Of a DNA stretch of 64,000 nucleotides, positions 44,220 to 56,100 are shown one piece after another (the stretch's first letter is position 1; each line of letters begins with the position of its first letter). Origin of the DNA: Dendrophyllia cribrosa (Eukaryota; Cnidaria; Anthozoa; Scleractinia; Dendrophylliidae); assembly GCA_024195265.1 (NCBI GenBank), contig JAJLRJ010000007.1, positions 6,592,058-6,656,057 on the forward strand, read 5' to 3'. The notes beneath the pieces are model-generated. The model was not told the origin of the DNA. It worked only from the letters and a program-made list of their open reading frames with translations, and did no database searches. Both the position numbers and the translations under genes were made by a program.

Positions 44220-44515
44220 AGGAGAAATTGTTGGACGCCCGGCTAAACGTCCCAACATTGTTGTCCAACTGACATTTGTTGGAGCGTAGCTGAAACATGA
44301 TTGGGTATTGCTAGCGTTGTTGTGTTGGAAAGCAGGCTAAACGTTCAAGCATTGTTGCGGCCCAACAAAATGCTGGCCAAAATGTTTAATACAAAACATT
44401 CCTCAACAAAAAATGTTGGTCAAACATCACCTAACATGGGGTGTAGAACGTTCTAACATTGTTGAACCAACAAATGTTGTACACTGACAATGTTAGAACG
44501 TTCAGTCGGGGTTTT
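44220..44515. repeat. Cluster of CAACATTGTTG-type palindromic words
   Basis: Within 300 bp there are many copies of AACATTGTTG, AACAAATGTTG and ACGTTC/GAACGT in both orientations, e.g. CCCAACATTGTTGTCC, TCTAACATTGTTGAACC and TTAGAACGTTC. Its ends are not defined. It resembles the subterminal zone of a DNA transposon. Confidence 0.5.
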
Positions 44516-45454
44516 AGTATTAATAACGTTCAATCCACAACGTACGTTGTTATTTATAACTTTTTGGCGCTCGTGGACCTGTTACGCCGCAAGTGGCGCT
44601 AGACTCTACAGGTTCTAATAGCAAAATCACTTTAAAAGACGCAAGAAAAACTATTATTTGTTATGTAGCTAGCAGAAATGATACAGTGGCTTAAATAGGA
44701 GTGTTTTCTTTTTCTCAACCAGTGATCAGGTTCTACGACATTTTCTTTTTGCTTTCCAAACAATGTATGTAATGAAGTTCCATTGCCTGTTGTTTATGTC
44801 AATGAAATTCATCAGTTGTGAAGGTTCTGGTGGCGTTGTTTATGTTCAATATTTTGGAAAATAAAACCTAATTTATTGTTCAATTTTTAACTCGGTCTGT
44901 CTTGAGAATAAACGAAATTAAATTCAGTAGTTGATTTTGCCTTCAGTTGTAGCCTGAAGTGCTAAGCTTTAGATATGCGTCTTTTGACTTTGATGAAAGG
45001 TGACCGCACTAACGGGCAAATTATTTTCCTAGCGGATTGGTTAACCGTTAATCGTCGAGAAATTTCGAGAAGCAGGACACTGTAGGTGTCTCGCTTCTAG
45101 AAATGTCCGATAACTTGCCTTGTTCCTCCGGAATATCCCGTCATTTTCTGCAACCTACGGTTATTTTTGTATGACAATTAGCTCAGTTACTTACCAAACG
45201 TTAGTTATCGGCAAGAGAAAATGCAGCAAATACTCAATGCTTCATTTTCTTTCGTTACTAGACAGTCAAGTGTTTTCCTTGTAAAACTATAAAAACCCCT
45301 GCAAAATTTTACTTCGGGACAGCGACGATAAGTTTAACGCGCCCGAACGTTTCGAGGAGTCCCGGCAAACCACCGAACATTGCTTTATCTGTTAGATACC
45401 TTCTTAGGCAAACGTTAGCTCGACGCTGGAATCTGGTCAGTCGGCAAATAATGT

Positions 45455-45625
45455 GGTCGTAACTTTTGAGTGTGTTGATGAAATCCCGAAGTGTGACCAT
45501 TCAAATGAAAGCTACTTAGAAGCATTTCCCTATGGTGTTCAGTGTTATTACAATAAGCTGTCTAATGTGGTCCAAGCTTCGAGTCTGTGGATAAAATCCC
45601 TAAATGTGGTCGTTCACATATAAAG
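45455..45625 (+). repeat. Two diverged family A satellite units
   Basis: GTAACTTTTGAGTGTGTTGA, GAAGTGTGACCATTCAAATG and GAGTCTGTGGATAAAATCCC mark two units at about 105-110 bp spacing. Confidence 0.7.
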
Positions 45626-46875
45626 GCTACAGAACAAGTTTGCTCTGACGATGAATTGAATTTCAGGAATTTGGTTAAAAAGATGATCAGAAATCTTGAC
45701 CGGTGCTTTGCCACCAACATCTAAATAACGCAGCTTTCAAACCTGTGTACTGCCATGAGCCGCTTACTCCCACAGGCTAAATTGTTTGTCGCGGTACTCG
45801 AACAAAACGTTTCAAATTTCACTGAAGTTTATCTCGATCGTCAACAAAGCACTACTTTTTCAAGTTGTGCTTTGGTTTGTAGCTCTTGAAACTGGTCGGC
45901 CACAAGAAATGAAGTTGTGTTCCTCCAAGCTAAGCTCTCAGCCAATCACACGACTCAGTTTCGCGAACAGTAAAACTAAACTCGAGCAAAGTTGATCAAT
46001 TGTCACTTTTAACATGAGTCAGCGCTTAATGTTTAAGTGACCGTTTCTTGTGTTTTGTTCTCTATCGATTGCCAAGATGTCATTCCAAACTGACACCAAC
46101 CCTCACCCCCTGGGTAACAAATGTCTTTGACATCAAAACAATGTTTACCAATAAAAACGCCAATGCGTTTTGCGGGGTAAAAGTGTTCAGAATTAAAGGC
46201 TTGGTTAAAGTCAACGCATTATAAAATTAAAATACTTTTCATGAATTCAAATTTCTTTAGAGAATTTTCCCAACAAACGCAGTTTATTTTGCGAAAACGT
46301 TTTCGCAGTTTGGAACGATAAGAACACAAAATCAGTGGAGTGAAAATTCCACAACGGGTTTTTCTGCCGGCGCAGTGAAGCGTCACGCGAAAATAAAAGA
46401 CCACTTGCTCAGTTGTTTGTTAAGATAATGGTGCCAGTTATTTCGCACCTGCTCTGCTACTGGGACGAAATCGCAACAAACCGTTGAAACAAAGGATCGC
46501 CATTCAACGATTCGCTGCGTTTGAAACTAGTAAATAATTGACAACTGACAGGTTCCTTCGAAGTGAAGAAAAATTTTCGTTTCTGAGAATAAACTGAAAT
46601 GCGATATGTCAAAAACACGCGACGATAAAACCAGATCACACGAAATGAAATACGAAGGTTACTGAGAAATATTTTCCCCGCGCTCTTTGATCCCGTCAGT
46701 TATCTTGGTATTTAGGACAGCCACTTTCGACGCGTCGTGATACGCTGTTACGCGCATGCGCCAATGTTATAGCTGTGTAAAATTCCTCACCGGTGAACAA
46801 TGAAGCCGAGAACAATAGAGAGTTTGGACCGTGCTATTACACGTCGTAGTTTGTGTTTAATTAATGACTTTAGGA

Positions 46876-46881
46876 TATAAA
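46876..46881 (+). promoter_or_regulatory. Candidate TATA box of the minicollagen gene
   Basis: TATAAA within GGATATAAATTGG. About 30 bp downstream would put a transcription start near 46906. A good 5' splice donor follows (CAGAG|GTAAGA, exon end 46937), and the matching acceptor TTTTTGCAG lies directly before the ATG at 47337. The 5' UTR would thus be one short exon of about 30 bases split off by a 399-base intron. Confidence 0.5.
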
Positions 46882-47336
46882 TTGGAAAATAGCCTTTATT
46901 CAAGCACATTTCAAAGATCGCTTATCTGGGATCAGAGGTAAGAACAATAATTTCAACAATAATTTTCTATTAGTCTTATCGTTTGCTAAACTTATATAGA
47001 CTTAGCCTTTCGGAATGTGAAGCTTTATCACTCTTGAAACCACTACTTGTTGGAATTTAAAGTTAGATTAATTTTCAGTTGAAAAAAATTACCGACAGTT
47101 CTTTTGTATTGTCGAGGAAATCTAGACTTCAGAAATTTCATCTTTTCATCGTCTTTTCTAGCGAGAAGAAATAAGGTAGCGAAAACGCAATCGTGTTTTT
47201 GCCAAAGTAAAGAAAGAATATTTTCAACGTATATTTCGCACAACTCAATTTAATAAGACCTCTTGAACTGACGCTATCATTTTTGTAACACGAGTGGATT
47301 TGGCAAATTATAACATGTCTTATTGTCTTTTTGCAG

Positions 47337-49310
47337 ATGGCGTCCAAACTCATTCTTGGGTGCTTAGCACTCATGGTAGTGTCGACTTACGCCAGATCAA
47401 GTAAGTTTTCATAGTTTTTAGTTTAAAATACAAACTTAATCGTGATAAATTTTACCACGGTTAAGATTGATGATCTGTAATGGTTTCAAATATTTCCGGA
47501 TCTTTAGAACATAGATGAAATGACATTGAGAGTTGAAAAAGTTTGCAAGCCATAAATTAGTATAACGTATATAAATGGTTTGCGCTCTAAATATTTCCAA
47601 GAAGATTTTTTTTTTAACTAACAAAGGGCTCAATTCTTGCAAGCAATTAATAATTAATTTTCATTGGCTTAGAAATATAACTGCGTTCGAGCGATCAACC
47701 TTAAAATGTTTGTTTAAAGGTGGTCACTAGAGCGCGAGGTTAAAATTTGTCAAGAATGAAATCATCAACCAAACTTGTTCATAATTTCAAAGCAATACTG
47801 CGCTGATATCAATATTATCAAATTTGGCCACTTGGAGAGGAGAGCCTTTAAATAATTTGATTTCAAGTAATGTCGAAGATTTGTGGAAATATGAGGGTTA
47901 AAAATCAGTATTTTACCAATTCATATTTTATTGCTTTATTCCTTCCTTTGTTTCCAAACCCTTTCACCTAGAACCTGAAACTTTTGAGTCTGTGGATCGG
48001 AAACCCTTAAGTGTGACCATTTTAATGCAAGCTATTGAGCAGTACTTTCTCGTTCTGCTATTAGTTTTTTAATGTTACAAAACGGAATTTGGGATCTCTT
48101 AAAATGTTCTTGAACTTGGCCATTTTTAGAGAAAAAAGATTAGGAAGCGAATCTCTCCACCAATTAAAATATCTAAACAATTTCTTCACCGAAAGTACAT
48201 CGACTGTGATTGGTGTTTTTATTTTACGAAAAAGCGGGTCCCTGTAGAAATCTGCAGGTTAGTGGAGGGAAAACTGAAAACATGTGTAGACTATTTATTA
48301 TTCATCTTGTTCGCGCTGGTGCTCTGATTTGCGCTCAAAGTTTTGTTACGATTTTCAAAGCAGAACTCGACTCGGAAAGTACTAAATAAATTTGTAACTT
48401 ACAAATGATTTTCAAGTTTTAAAACTTGAATTATTGTTTTCGGTTCAGTCACGTGATAAAACTCAACTAGGAGTTATCTTGTAACACCGTCAAAATTTAG
48501 CGAATTAGCGTTATAAGTATGGTCTGGCTGATGTAAGGAGAATTGATTTTTCGAGAGTGCAACCGTTAAAAATAGAAAACAAATCGTAACCGACCTAAGT
48601 CATAATGGTGCATGATCCGTAAAGCTTTGTCAAAGATCAAAGAAAATTGCAGTTTTCATTGAACTCTTTAATTTACAGATACAACAACATTTATAAATTT
48701 CTGTTTATTTAAATACATTGACGAAAAATGCTCGTTTCCAGTGGTTTTGCCTTAATGTACTAACTATAGAAATCATATGATGTCTCCAGTTGAGCTTTCT
48801 GTATCTTTAGCTTTGGGAGCAAAGATTGTCAAACCTAAGGTATCGCAAAAAAAAGCTGATGCCAATAATTATTAATAATCTTGTTTCACTTTACCAAACA
48901 TTGTCGTCCTGTGCTAATCTAATTTTCTCGTTTTCTCCTCAGCATACAAAAGAAACGCTAACCCGTGTCCACCAGGATGTCCTGGAAATTGTGCGCCCGC
49001 GTGTGCGGTGTCCTGCTGTCTTCCTCCACCACCCGCTCCACCACCGCCCCCACCACCACCACCACCACCACCAGAGCCCGCTAAGCCCGGACCTCCTGGA
49101 CCTTCTGGAAGAATGGGACCACCCGGACCTGTTGGACCTATCGGACCCATGGGAGAGGCCGGACCTCCCGGACCACCCGGAGGACAAGGACCTCCAGGAC
49201 CCCCAGGAGAACCCGCTCCTCCACCACCACCTCCTCCACCATGCCCACCCGTCTGTGCCCACACTTGCGTATCGTCCTGCCCGACCCAGTGCTGCTCCGG
49301 CAGAAAGTAA
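47337..49310 (+). CDS. Minicollagen, nematocyst capsule wall
   Basis: Coding exons are 47337-47400 and 48943-49310 (GT-AG, phase 1), giving 143 aa. In order: signal peptide (about 1-19, ending TYA), short propeptide ending in the dibasic KR (YKR), N-terminal Cys-rich domain CPPGC...SCC (CxxxCxxxCxxxCxxxCC), polyproline, 14 Gly-X-Y triplets starting [12 protein letters not shown], second polyproline, and C-terminal Cys-rich domain CPPVC...QCC with the same spacing. This is the layout of group 1 minicollagens. Such proteins trimerise, and their Cys-rich domains switch from intra- to intermolecular disulfides as the nematocyst wall hardens. The start ATG sits immediately after a 3' splice site, so a noncoding first exon is inferred. 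The intron contains one family A satellite unit. Expression would be expected in developing nematocytes. No break is seen. Confidence 0.97.
47965..48120 (+). repeat. Single family A satellite/MITE unit in the minicollagen intron
   Basis: GAAACTTTTGAGTCTGTGGA, AAGTGTGACCATTTTAATGC and GAGCAGTACTTTCTCG reproduce one unit, preceded by CCCTTTCACCTAGAACC, a trace of the family's CCCTTTCAC end. Confidence 0.7.
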
Positions 49311-49494
49311 GCGACCACGTGATGATGTGGATAGCATTAGCACGAGTTTTAGAAATTACTTCATCTTTAGCGTTCGTAAAGTACTTTTTCAGTGGATTTT
49401 TTTGTTGTATTGCTTTGTACAAATGAGATAGGAAGCGAAGGATAGCGAATTGCCGAAGGTTCATTCGTAGGCGTGTAAGCGTGAGGAATATACA

Positions 49495-49500
49495 AATAAA
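49495..49500 (+). promoter_or_regulatory. Poly(A) signal of the minicollagen gene
   Basis: AATAAA lies 185 bp after the stop codon and is followed by a T/G-rich stretch (TGTTTGCTTTGTTTG), as is usual for a cleavage site. Confidence 0.65.
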
Positions 49501-49589
49501 AAAAATGTTTGCTTTGTTTGATTAAAAAACTTGTCTGGTTTGTATTTATAAGCCTAATTGAAGAAACGTTGACCCGTGCCGAAAAGCAT

Positions 49590-50018
49590 TAAAGGGAACC
49601 TCCATTGTCAGAACAAATTGACGTTAAATTGTTGGAAATAAAGTCGAAATTTAAAATTTTTAAAAGAACGGGTGCAAATAAAATTTTAGTGTACAAATAA
49701 AATGGATATAAATATCGCCTATTTTCGCTTTTAAATTCCCCGCGCGCCGCCATTTTGAATATTTATGACGTAATACGGTTGCCGTTATTGTTAAGAATCG
49801 AAGTTCTTTTGTATGCAACAATTAGACAATCGTAACACGTCATAAATATTCAAAATGGCGGCGCGGGGGAAATTTAAAAGCGAAAATAGGCGATATTCAT
49901 ATCCATTTTTTTGTACACTGAAATTATATTTGCACCTGCTTTTTAAAAACATTTTAATTTAGACTTTATTTCCAACAATTAAACGTCAATTTTTTATAAC
50001 AATGGAAGTTCCCTTTAA
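49590..50018. mobile_element. TTAA-flanked fold-back MITE, AGGGAACTTCCATTGT ends
   Basis: It starts TTAAAGGGAACCTCCATTGT and ends ACAATGGAAGTTCCCTTTAA. The arms are about 190 bp each with few mismatches (for example CGAAAATAGGCGATATT against its complement, and CGCCATTTTGAATATTTATG). The centre is about 40 bp. TTAA at both ends suggests TTAA-targeted insertion 90 bp after the minicollagen poly(A) signal. Confidence 0.85.
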
Positions 50019-51516
50019 CCATGAACGATGAGACCGAATGGGATTCTGGGTAGGCAGCATTGGCAAGCTTACTAATATATCAAGATGTTTTCTTTGTTTG
50101 AGACATTTTAGAGTATGATTTAATTTATGCATCCTGTGTTAATATACTGTGTATTCTGTCACAGACGAAGATTAAGTTTTCCATCTTTCCAGTAAACCTT
50201 TGGGTCGTTCATGTTTAATGCTTTTCACTCGACAACGTTTAATTTGGTTTATTTAAGAGAGAGCGAATAGCTTAAAACTGGGACGTAAATGATCATCTAA
50301 ATAAAACGAACCCTGTTGTCCCGGTTAGCTTCGACTGAGAAACGTTAACCTGGCTTAAGTATTCTTTTTTAAAATATATAAATAACGAAAAACGGCTGCA
50401 AAAGTCCAATTTTTCTAACTAAACGAGTTTGTTAAAGTTAAAACGGGGTTGCACTGCATGTTAGCTAAGCCTAACTGACTTTGTCATGAAATATGAGCCA
50501 TGCTTTCGTTTTCATAGACAAGACTTTTTCCTTTACTGGTTACAAACGCAGATGCTGGTCACAAGCAGGTCGGCAGGTAAATAAATCTAATCAATGTATC
50601 TGATTGGATAATGGTAACAATTGGTTTTATCAGCTGAGCTGATAAGGCGAATTAGCCACCGTAAAGAGATAACCCTTTAACTGTTTTTCCTTGATTTATT
50701 GTTCGCCGGCGAACGATGAATTGACATGCTCATTGCTAGAAGGGAATACCGGTACCCTCCATTGACTTGACATAAACGCTATCCATCTATTAGCATATGG
50801 TCATTTCTTATACCCCGTTCACACCAACGCTTTAACATGTTTAAATGTTGTTTAGTTTAAAACAGGTTTAGAAAAATACCCCCAAAAGTGCCGTAATATT
50901 TGGAGTGAAATCTTTACTAAAAGCAACTTTATTGACTTTTATTACTATTCCAGGTAGTATGAGTCATTTACATTTAAAAACGTAGTTAAACTAAACAACA
51001 TTTAAACATGTTTAACCGTTCGTGCGAATGGGGTATTAGAAGCTACTAGTTGAAATATGCTGTTTTAACTGTGTTAAATTTTCAATCTTGAGTTTAGTTT
51101 GTGCCCTGAATGTACCTGAAAGCGACCAAATTAGAGAAAGAAATGTGACATTTCCATGTGCACCTCTGAAGTAAGAAATTCAATGCATACAAGCCAACTT
51201 TTCACAAAGCTAGTAATATATCCTTTAGTTTCTTTAGCAGGTTAGAAATGGCTCCCAGTCTGGAAACCGAGGCTACAGGCCAGCAAAACATCACATTTTT
51301 ATTCATTTTATCACTAAAAAATTGGCATATTTGACGTCACAGCCCCCTAGGGGGTCGCCTGTCAATCTAAAAATTAATCTTTATAGGAAGGTCTTGTCAT
51401 CGTCTCAAAAACGATATATAAATATTAGTCTCTACTGTTTCAGTGTTATAAAATGTCATAATATGTCAGCATAAAAACATCTACAAAAAAACAAGAACTG
51501 TAAAAGGATTTAAAAA

Positions 51517-51548
51517 GCTGACGTTTCGAGCGCTAGCCCTTCGTCAGA
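51517..51548 (-). ncRNA. Hammerhead-ribozyme-like motif (Penelope-type minimal form)
   Basis: On the minus strand CTGACGA is followed by A, GGGC-TAGC-GCTC (a 4-bp stem II with a 4-base loop), then GAAACGTC. These supply the CUGANGA box, stem II, GAAA box and a self-complementary ACGU stem III with the cleavage C. One extra A lies between the box and stem II. ACGU-type short stems are known from ribozymes of Penelope-like elements, which may act as dimers. No reverse transcriptase is seen next to it, so this is a solo remnant. Confidence 0.45.
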
Positions 51549-52254
51549 GTGAGTTGATAAAACCAAATTTTCTTGTTTTACTCTCTAACCAACGCAGCAT
51601 TACAGTTTCATGGCTGGCTAATGGCCGAATAAGACGGCAAACTATGGCTGCTCGTGAAATAGTGACATATCGCGAGTTACAAAAGTTCCATGGGAAAGTT
51701 ACAAGCAAAAAGCTGATGTAAAAGTAGCGGGTCCAAATCCCAAAGGTATCGACGTTTTTGTCTTCCAATTCAGTAAAAAAATGACACAACCAGTCACTAG
51801 TGTCACTAGCACTTCGAAAGTTATCAAATCAAGAGGGGTATGTCATGTTGCTTAGTAACGTCTGTGACCTGTATCGCGGGCTCAATACTGGATTCCCGCC
51901 AAAAATTATTCGTATATTTTTTTCGAGGAATAAAACTTAAAATGCTCAACTTTCTGTACACGTTTAATGGTGAAAGATAAAGATTCATAATGGAGAAGAA
52001 GTAAATCTAGAGTCGAATGACACAGTTGAATGGTAAGCAGTGACCCAAAATGCAAAGGCAAGGTTGTCTTGACTTTGAATCATATGAACGTGAAGTAAAT
52101 TCAATGTACAGATTACCTGTCAGCGCAAAATATTGTATCATGTTAAAGTTTTGATGCAAGGGACAAAATTTTCGCTCTATTGGAGGTGTACTGTAACACA
52201 TAATTCAATTTGCGTCTGCAGTGACTGACATCGAGATATGTCGGGACAAGTGGT

Positions 52255-52690
52255 CGCTTACCAGGGGTTATAAACAATAGAAATCACCAGCGTTGAAAGT
52301 TGTCGTGGTCGCTTACGAGAGGTTTGGACTATAGTGATTTGACTGGAAGAAATTTGGTATTTTTTAAAAAGTGGTCGCTTAGGAGAGGTGGTCGCTTGGG
52401 AAAGGTGGTCGCTTACGAGAGGTTTCGACTATAGTGATTTGACTGGATGAAATTTGGTATTTTGGAAAAGTGGTCGCTTGGGAGAGGTTTGGACTATAGT
52501 GATTTGACTGGAAGAAATTTGGTATTTTGGAAAAGTGGTCATTTAGGAGAGGTTTGGACTACAGTGATTTGAGTAGATCAAATTTGGTATTTGGAAAAGT
52601 GGTCGCTTAGGAGAGGTTTGGACTATAGTGATTTGCGTAGATGAAATTTGGTATTTTGGAAAAGTAGTCGCTAAGGAGAGGTTATCGCAC
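52255..52690. repeat. Tandem repeat, ~66-bp unit
   Basis: Five to six units of GGTCGCTTAGGAGAGGTTTG, GACTATAGTGATTTGACTGG and AAGAAATTTGGTATTTTGGA occur. The first unit has an extra GGTCGCTT-only duplication. Units differ by point changes. Noncoding. Confidence 0.85.
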
Positions 52691-52768
52691 ATGGAAGTTC
52701 AACTGTATATAGTTTACAAATCAAAAACAGGAGTTATAAATTTGACGAGCAAGCAATCAAGTGCAATC

Positions 52769-52774
52769 TTTATT
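52769..52774 (-). promoter_or_regulatory. Candidate poly(A) signal of the SMARCD gene
   Basis: The complement of TTTATT reads AATAAA on the minus strand, within AAATAAATAAAG, 352 bp after the SMARCD stop codon. It is the first clear match downstream of the gene, but no cleavage site can be shown. Confidence 0.35.
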
Positions 52775-53125
52775 TATTTCTATCCGCGACTTCTGTAGAG
52801 CATAAAATACAAACTTTCGATGAAGGAAAAACATTAATCACAGTAGAAGTGTCAAGATAATAATTTGACAAGTTTTTCAGATTCTATCTTGAAATACCGC
52901 AACTATTGTTTTGGTGTTCAGCCTTTGCTATGCTTGGCTTAAGTCGCACTGTACATTCTGTGCTGTTTTATACAGGTTGACAGTCTGTCAACAACGTCAG
53001 TAGCTTACAATTGGCTACTGAGGTAGAGTTCTGAGTGAAGCCAGCCCTTGCACGTGATCACACAGCCGCCACGTGATAGACACGTGCGTATCATAAATCA
53101 ATCAAGACTAACTCTTATCTATGAG

Positions 53126-56100
53126 TTACGTTCCTCTGATACCCAAGGCTTGTTCCAGCTCTGCTCGTTTCTGTTGAACCTGGAACGATGACAATAACGC
53201 TCGTTAAGACGGTTTTCAATTGAGTGTCGAAAGTAATTTAACAACTGCTTTTGTCTCGCATTGCTTCGCTCAACTTCCTCAACCACTCAGGCTCCGGTTG
53301 TTCAAAAGGTGGATAGCGAATAAATCTTTATCCAGTGGATAGACATTAGCAAAACCAATTGTGTTATCCACTGGATAGTGACTTATCCGATGAATACCGC
53401 TATCCGCCTTTTGAACAACCGGGGCCAGAAGTATAAAAACCAAGACCAATCGCCCCAATTGACCCGCTTTGTGATTGGCCAAAAAATCTCGTGCAACTTT
53501 CTCAACCAATCAGAATTAAAACCAAAACCAATCGTGACTTGCTCGCACGCGTTTTCCCGCGCTTGGCGCCGGTTACATGTATTTGCGCCGAGTTCTGATT
53601 GGTTCATTGCGTCTGTTGTGATTGGCCAGAGAAATTACTTTGGTTTTGGTTTTACGACACTCAACTGAAAACAGCTCCAATTACCAGGCAGTTACAGTAG
53701 ACTCTCATGTTAGCTGTAAAAATGTTCCTGAACGTTACCTTTCCGTAGAAGTAGCGGCACACGGCCTCTTGTGACCAGGGAAGATGAAAGAAATCTGCTC
53801 GCCGCTCTTCCTCGGGATTTCCAACCACGTCTGTCATGACCTGATGCAAAAACAAACATTGAACTCAAAAACAGAAACTAAGACATTTTGACACAAGAAC
53901 AGAACAGAAACTCGCGGACGTTTCTCTGCTTTTTAGTTCTGTTATTTACGGTGTCTCGCAAAAAAAAGGTTGCAAGTTGCATATACAATGTTACACATAA
54001 AAAATTGCCAAGCAACTTGTCTCGCAAAAAAATAGCGTTAGTTAAAAAATGAAAACGTTACATCCATGCTGGGCTGTTATGGTTGACTTGAAGAGCGTGG
54101 GGAAACAAGTTGCCAGAGCCATGTTACATGTATTTTTGTCAGGCAACTTAAAAAAAATCAGTTGCACGAGGGTGTGTTACACGTAAAAATCGTGCGTGCA
54201 ACTTGCAACATTTTTTTTTGGGCGAGCAGCTTACAGATTGGTTTAATTTTAAAGGGACAGTACCTCGATTGTTTCATACAAAACCGCGGCTTCCAAAAAC
54301 TGGTCCCTTACGTTTTTAGGCAACAGATGTTTATCAAAGCAATTTAGTTAGACTTGGAAACACTTTCAAATAATAAAATTGGGAATGGTCAATGCTATGT
54401 TACAAGTTGAGTAATAATTTATCCTGCAGGCCAACGATAAATTCGCATTAGCATTCGTTACTGCTATCCGTTTCAATCCTCCTCGATATGAAGCCATCTG
54501 TACCGTATTTGTAGCGTTTACTGCAGAATTGTAGCTTACGTATTTGTACAAATTGTTATTTTAGAATAAGTAATGAAATGATTTGTGCCAGCATGTGCAT
54601 AGCGTGATACGAGAACCGTACACGAGAGACTCCTTAGTGTAGCTATTTAAAATCTCAGCTAGGCCTCAGGACACCGTTTCTGAATAGCACTCACTTTTCA
54701 CCTTAGGACGATAAAAATTTATCTTGGGATTTCAATTTGATATGCAGTATGTTAATCGCGTTCGAAGAACGCAACCCTAATTTCGTGTTGGTTGTCCTGT
54801 GGTTTATGTGCAGTAAAATTTTAGATTTTTTGGTGGCCGGTCTTCCAAATGGCCGCCCCTATTGTTTTTTTTTTTTTCAGGGGCTCATTTCCGCAGGAAA
54901 TTCCTTCGAACGCGTCTCCATAATCTGTGATTACTGCTAGTTAATGAAATTAAATTCAGTCAATATACCTTGAGATCCTGACTCTGTGACTGTATCCACT
55001 GGTTAATAAATTCCTAACAAAACAGAAACAAAGCAAATTATCAGTAAAAATACAAATGACACGGTTTTCAGTAATTACTCTGACCAATCACAACAGACGC
55101 AGACAATCCAATGAACCAATCAGAACTCGAAGCAAATACGTGCAGCTGGTGCCAAGCGCGGGAAAATGCATTCGAGCAAGTCACAATTGGTTTTGGTTTT
55201 ACTTCTGATTGGTTGAGAAAGTGGCGGGAGATTTTTTAGCCAATCACAAAGCGTAGCAATGCAAAACCAAAGCAATCGCGAAACAGAAGTGTTAATATAC
55301 TAATATAGTTACCGGTGGATCTCTTGCAAAACCAAGGAAAAACTCTCGGTTGATCTTCAACTGATTGATGGTTTCCACTGTCTCGTATATCTAAAGAACA
55401 CACAAAAGAGCAATTACAACGTGAATAGAAAGGTCTTAATTCTCTGAAGGTGTAGAATAGAATGTGCGCGAACCAGAATGAGGAAATTTTTTATTAAGTT
55501 TACCTTGTTGTCGTAAGCGGCAATCTCATTTTGGCTGGCTGTGGAAAGCAAGAAGGACTGCATTTGGGCCTTCAATGTGTCATCCTACAATAAAAGAATC
55601 AAGTTAAAAAAGCAGCTGTTATAAAGAAGATGATGTGAAGAAAAGATGTGATGATAACTTTGGGTTTACTTTAGACGGTTTTCACTCTGGCCAATCACAA
55701 CAGACACAGACAATCCAATGAACTAATCAGAACAGACACAGACAATCCCATGAACCAATCAGAACAGACACAGACAATCCCATGAACCAATCAGAACAGA
55801 CACAGACAATCCCATAAACCAATCAGAACAGACACAGACAATCCTATGAACCAATCAGAACAGTCACAGACAATCCCATGAACCAATCAGAACAGACACA
55901 GACAATCCCATGAACCAATCAGAACAGACACAGACAATCCCATGAATCAATCAGAACAGACACAGACAATCCAATGAACCAATCAGAACAGACACAGACA
56001 ATCCCATAAACCAATCACAACAGTCACATACAATCCCATGAACCAATCAGAACAGACACAGACAATCCCATGAACCAATCAGAACAGACACAGACAATCC

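Larger units (their letters stand above)
40650..46875. other. Gene-poor stretch upstream of the minicollagen gene
   Basis: I see no host exon here. It holds the Penelope-like tail at 43779-44010, a cluster of CAACATTGTTG-like palindromes at 44220-44515, two family A satellite units at 45455-45625 and otherwise AT-rich unique-looking DNA (40750-43750). Confidence 0.55.

Noticed and set aside
48826..49464. His/Pro-rich, Gly-rich and Trp/Arg-rich frames over the minicollagen exon on both strands
   Set aside because: They are other-frame readings of the same GC-rich Pro/Gly repeats; only the frame with Cys-rich domains has a signal-peptide exon and splice sites.
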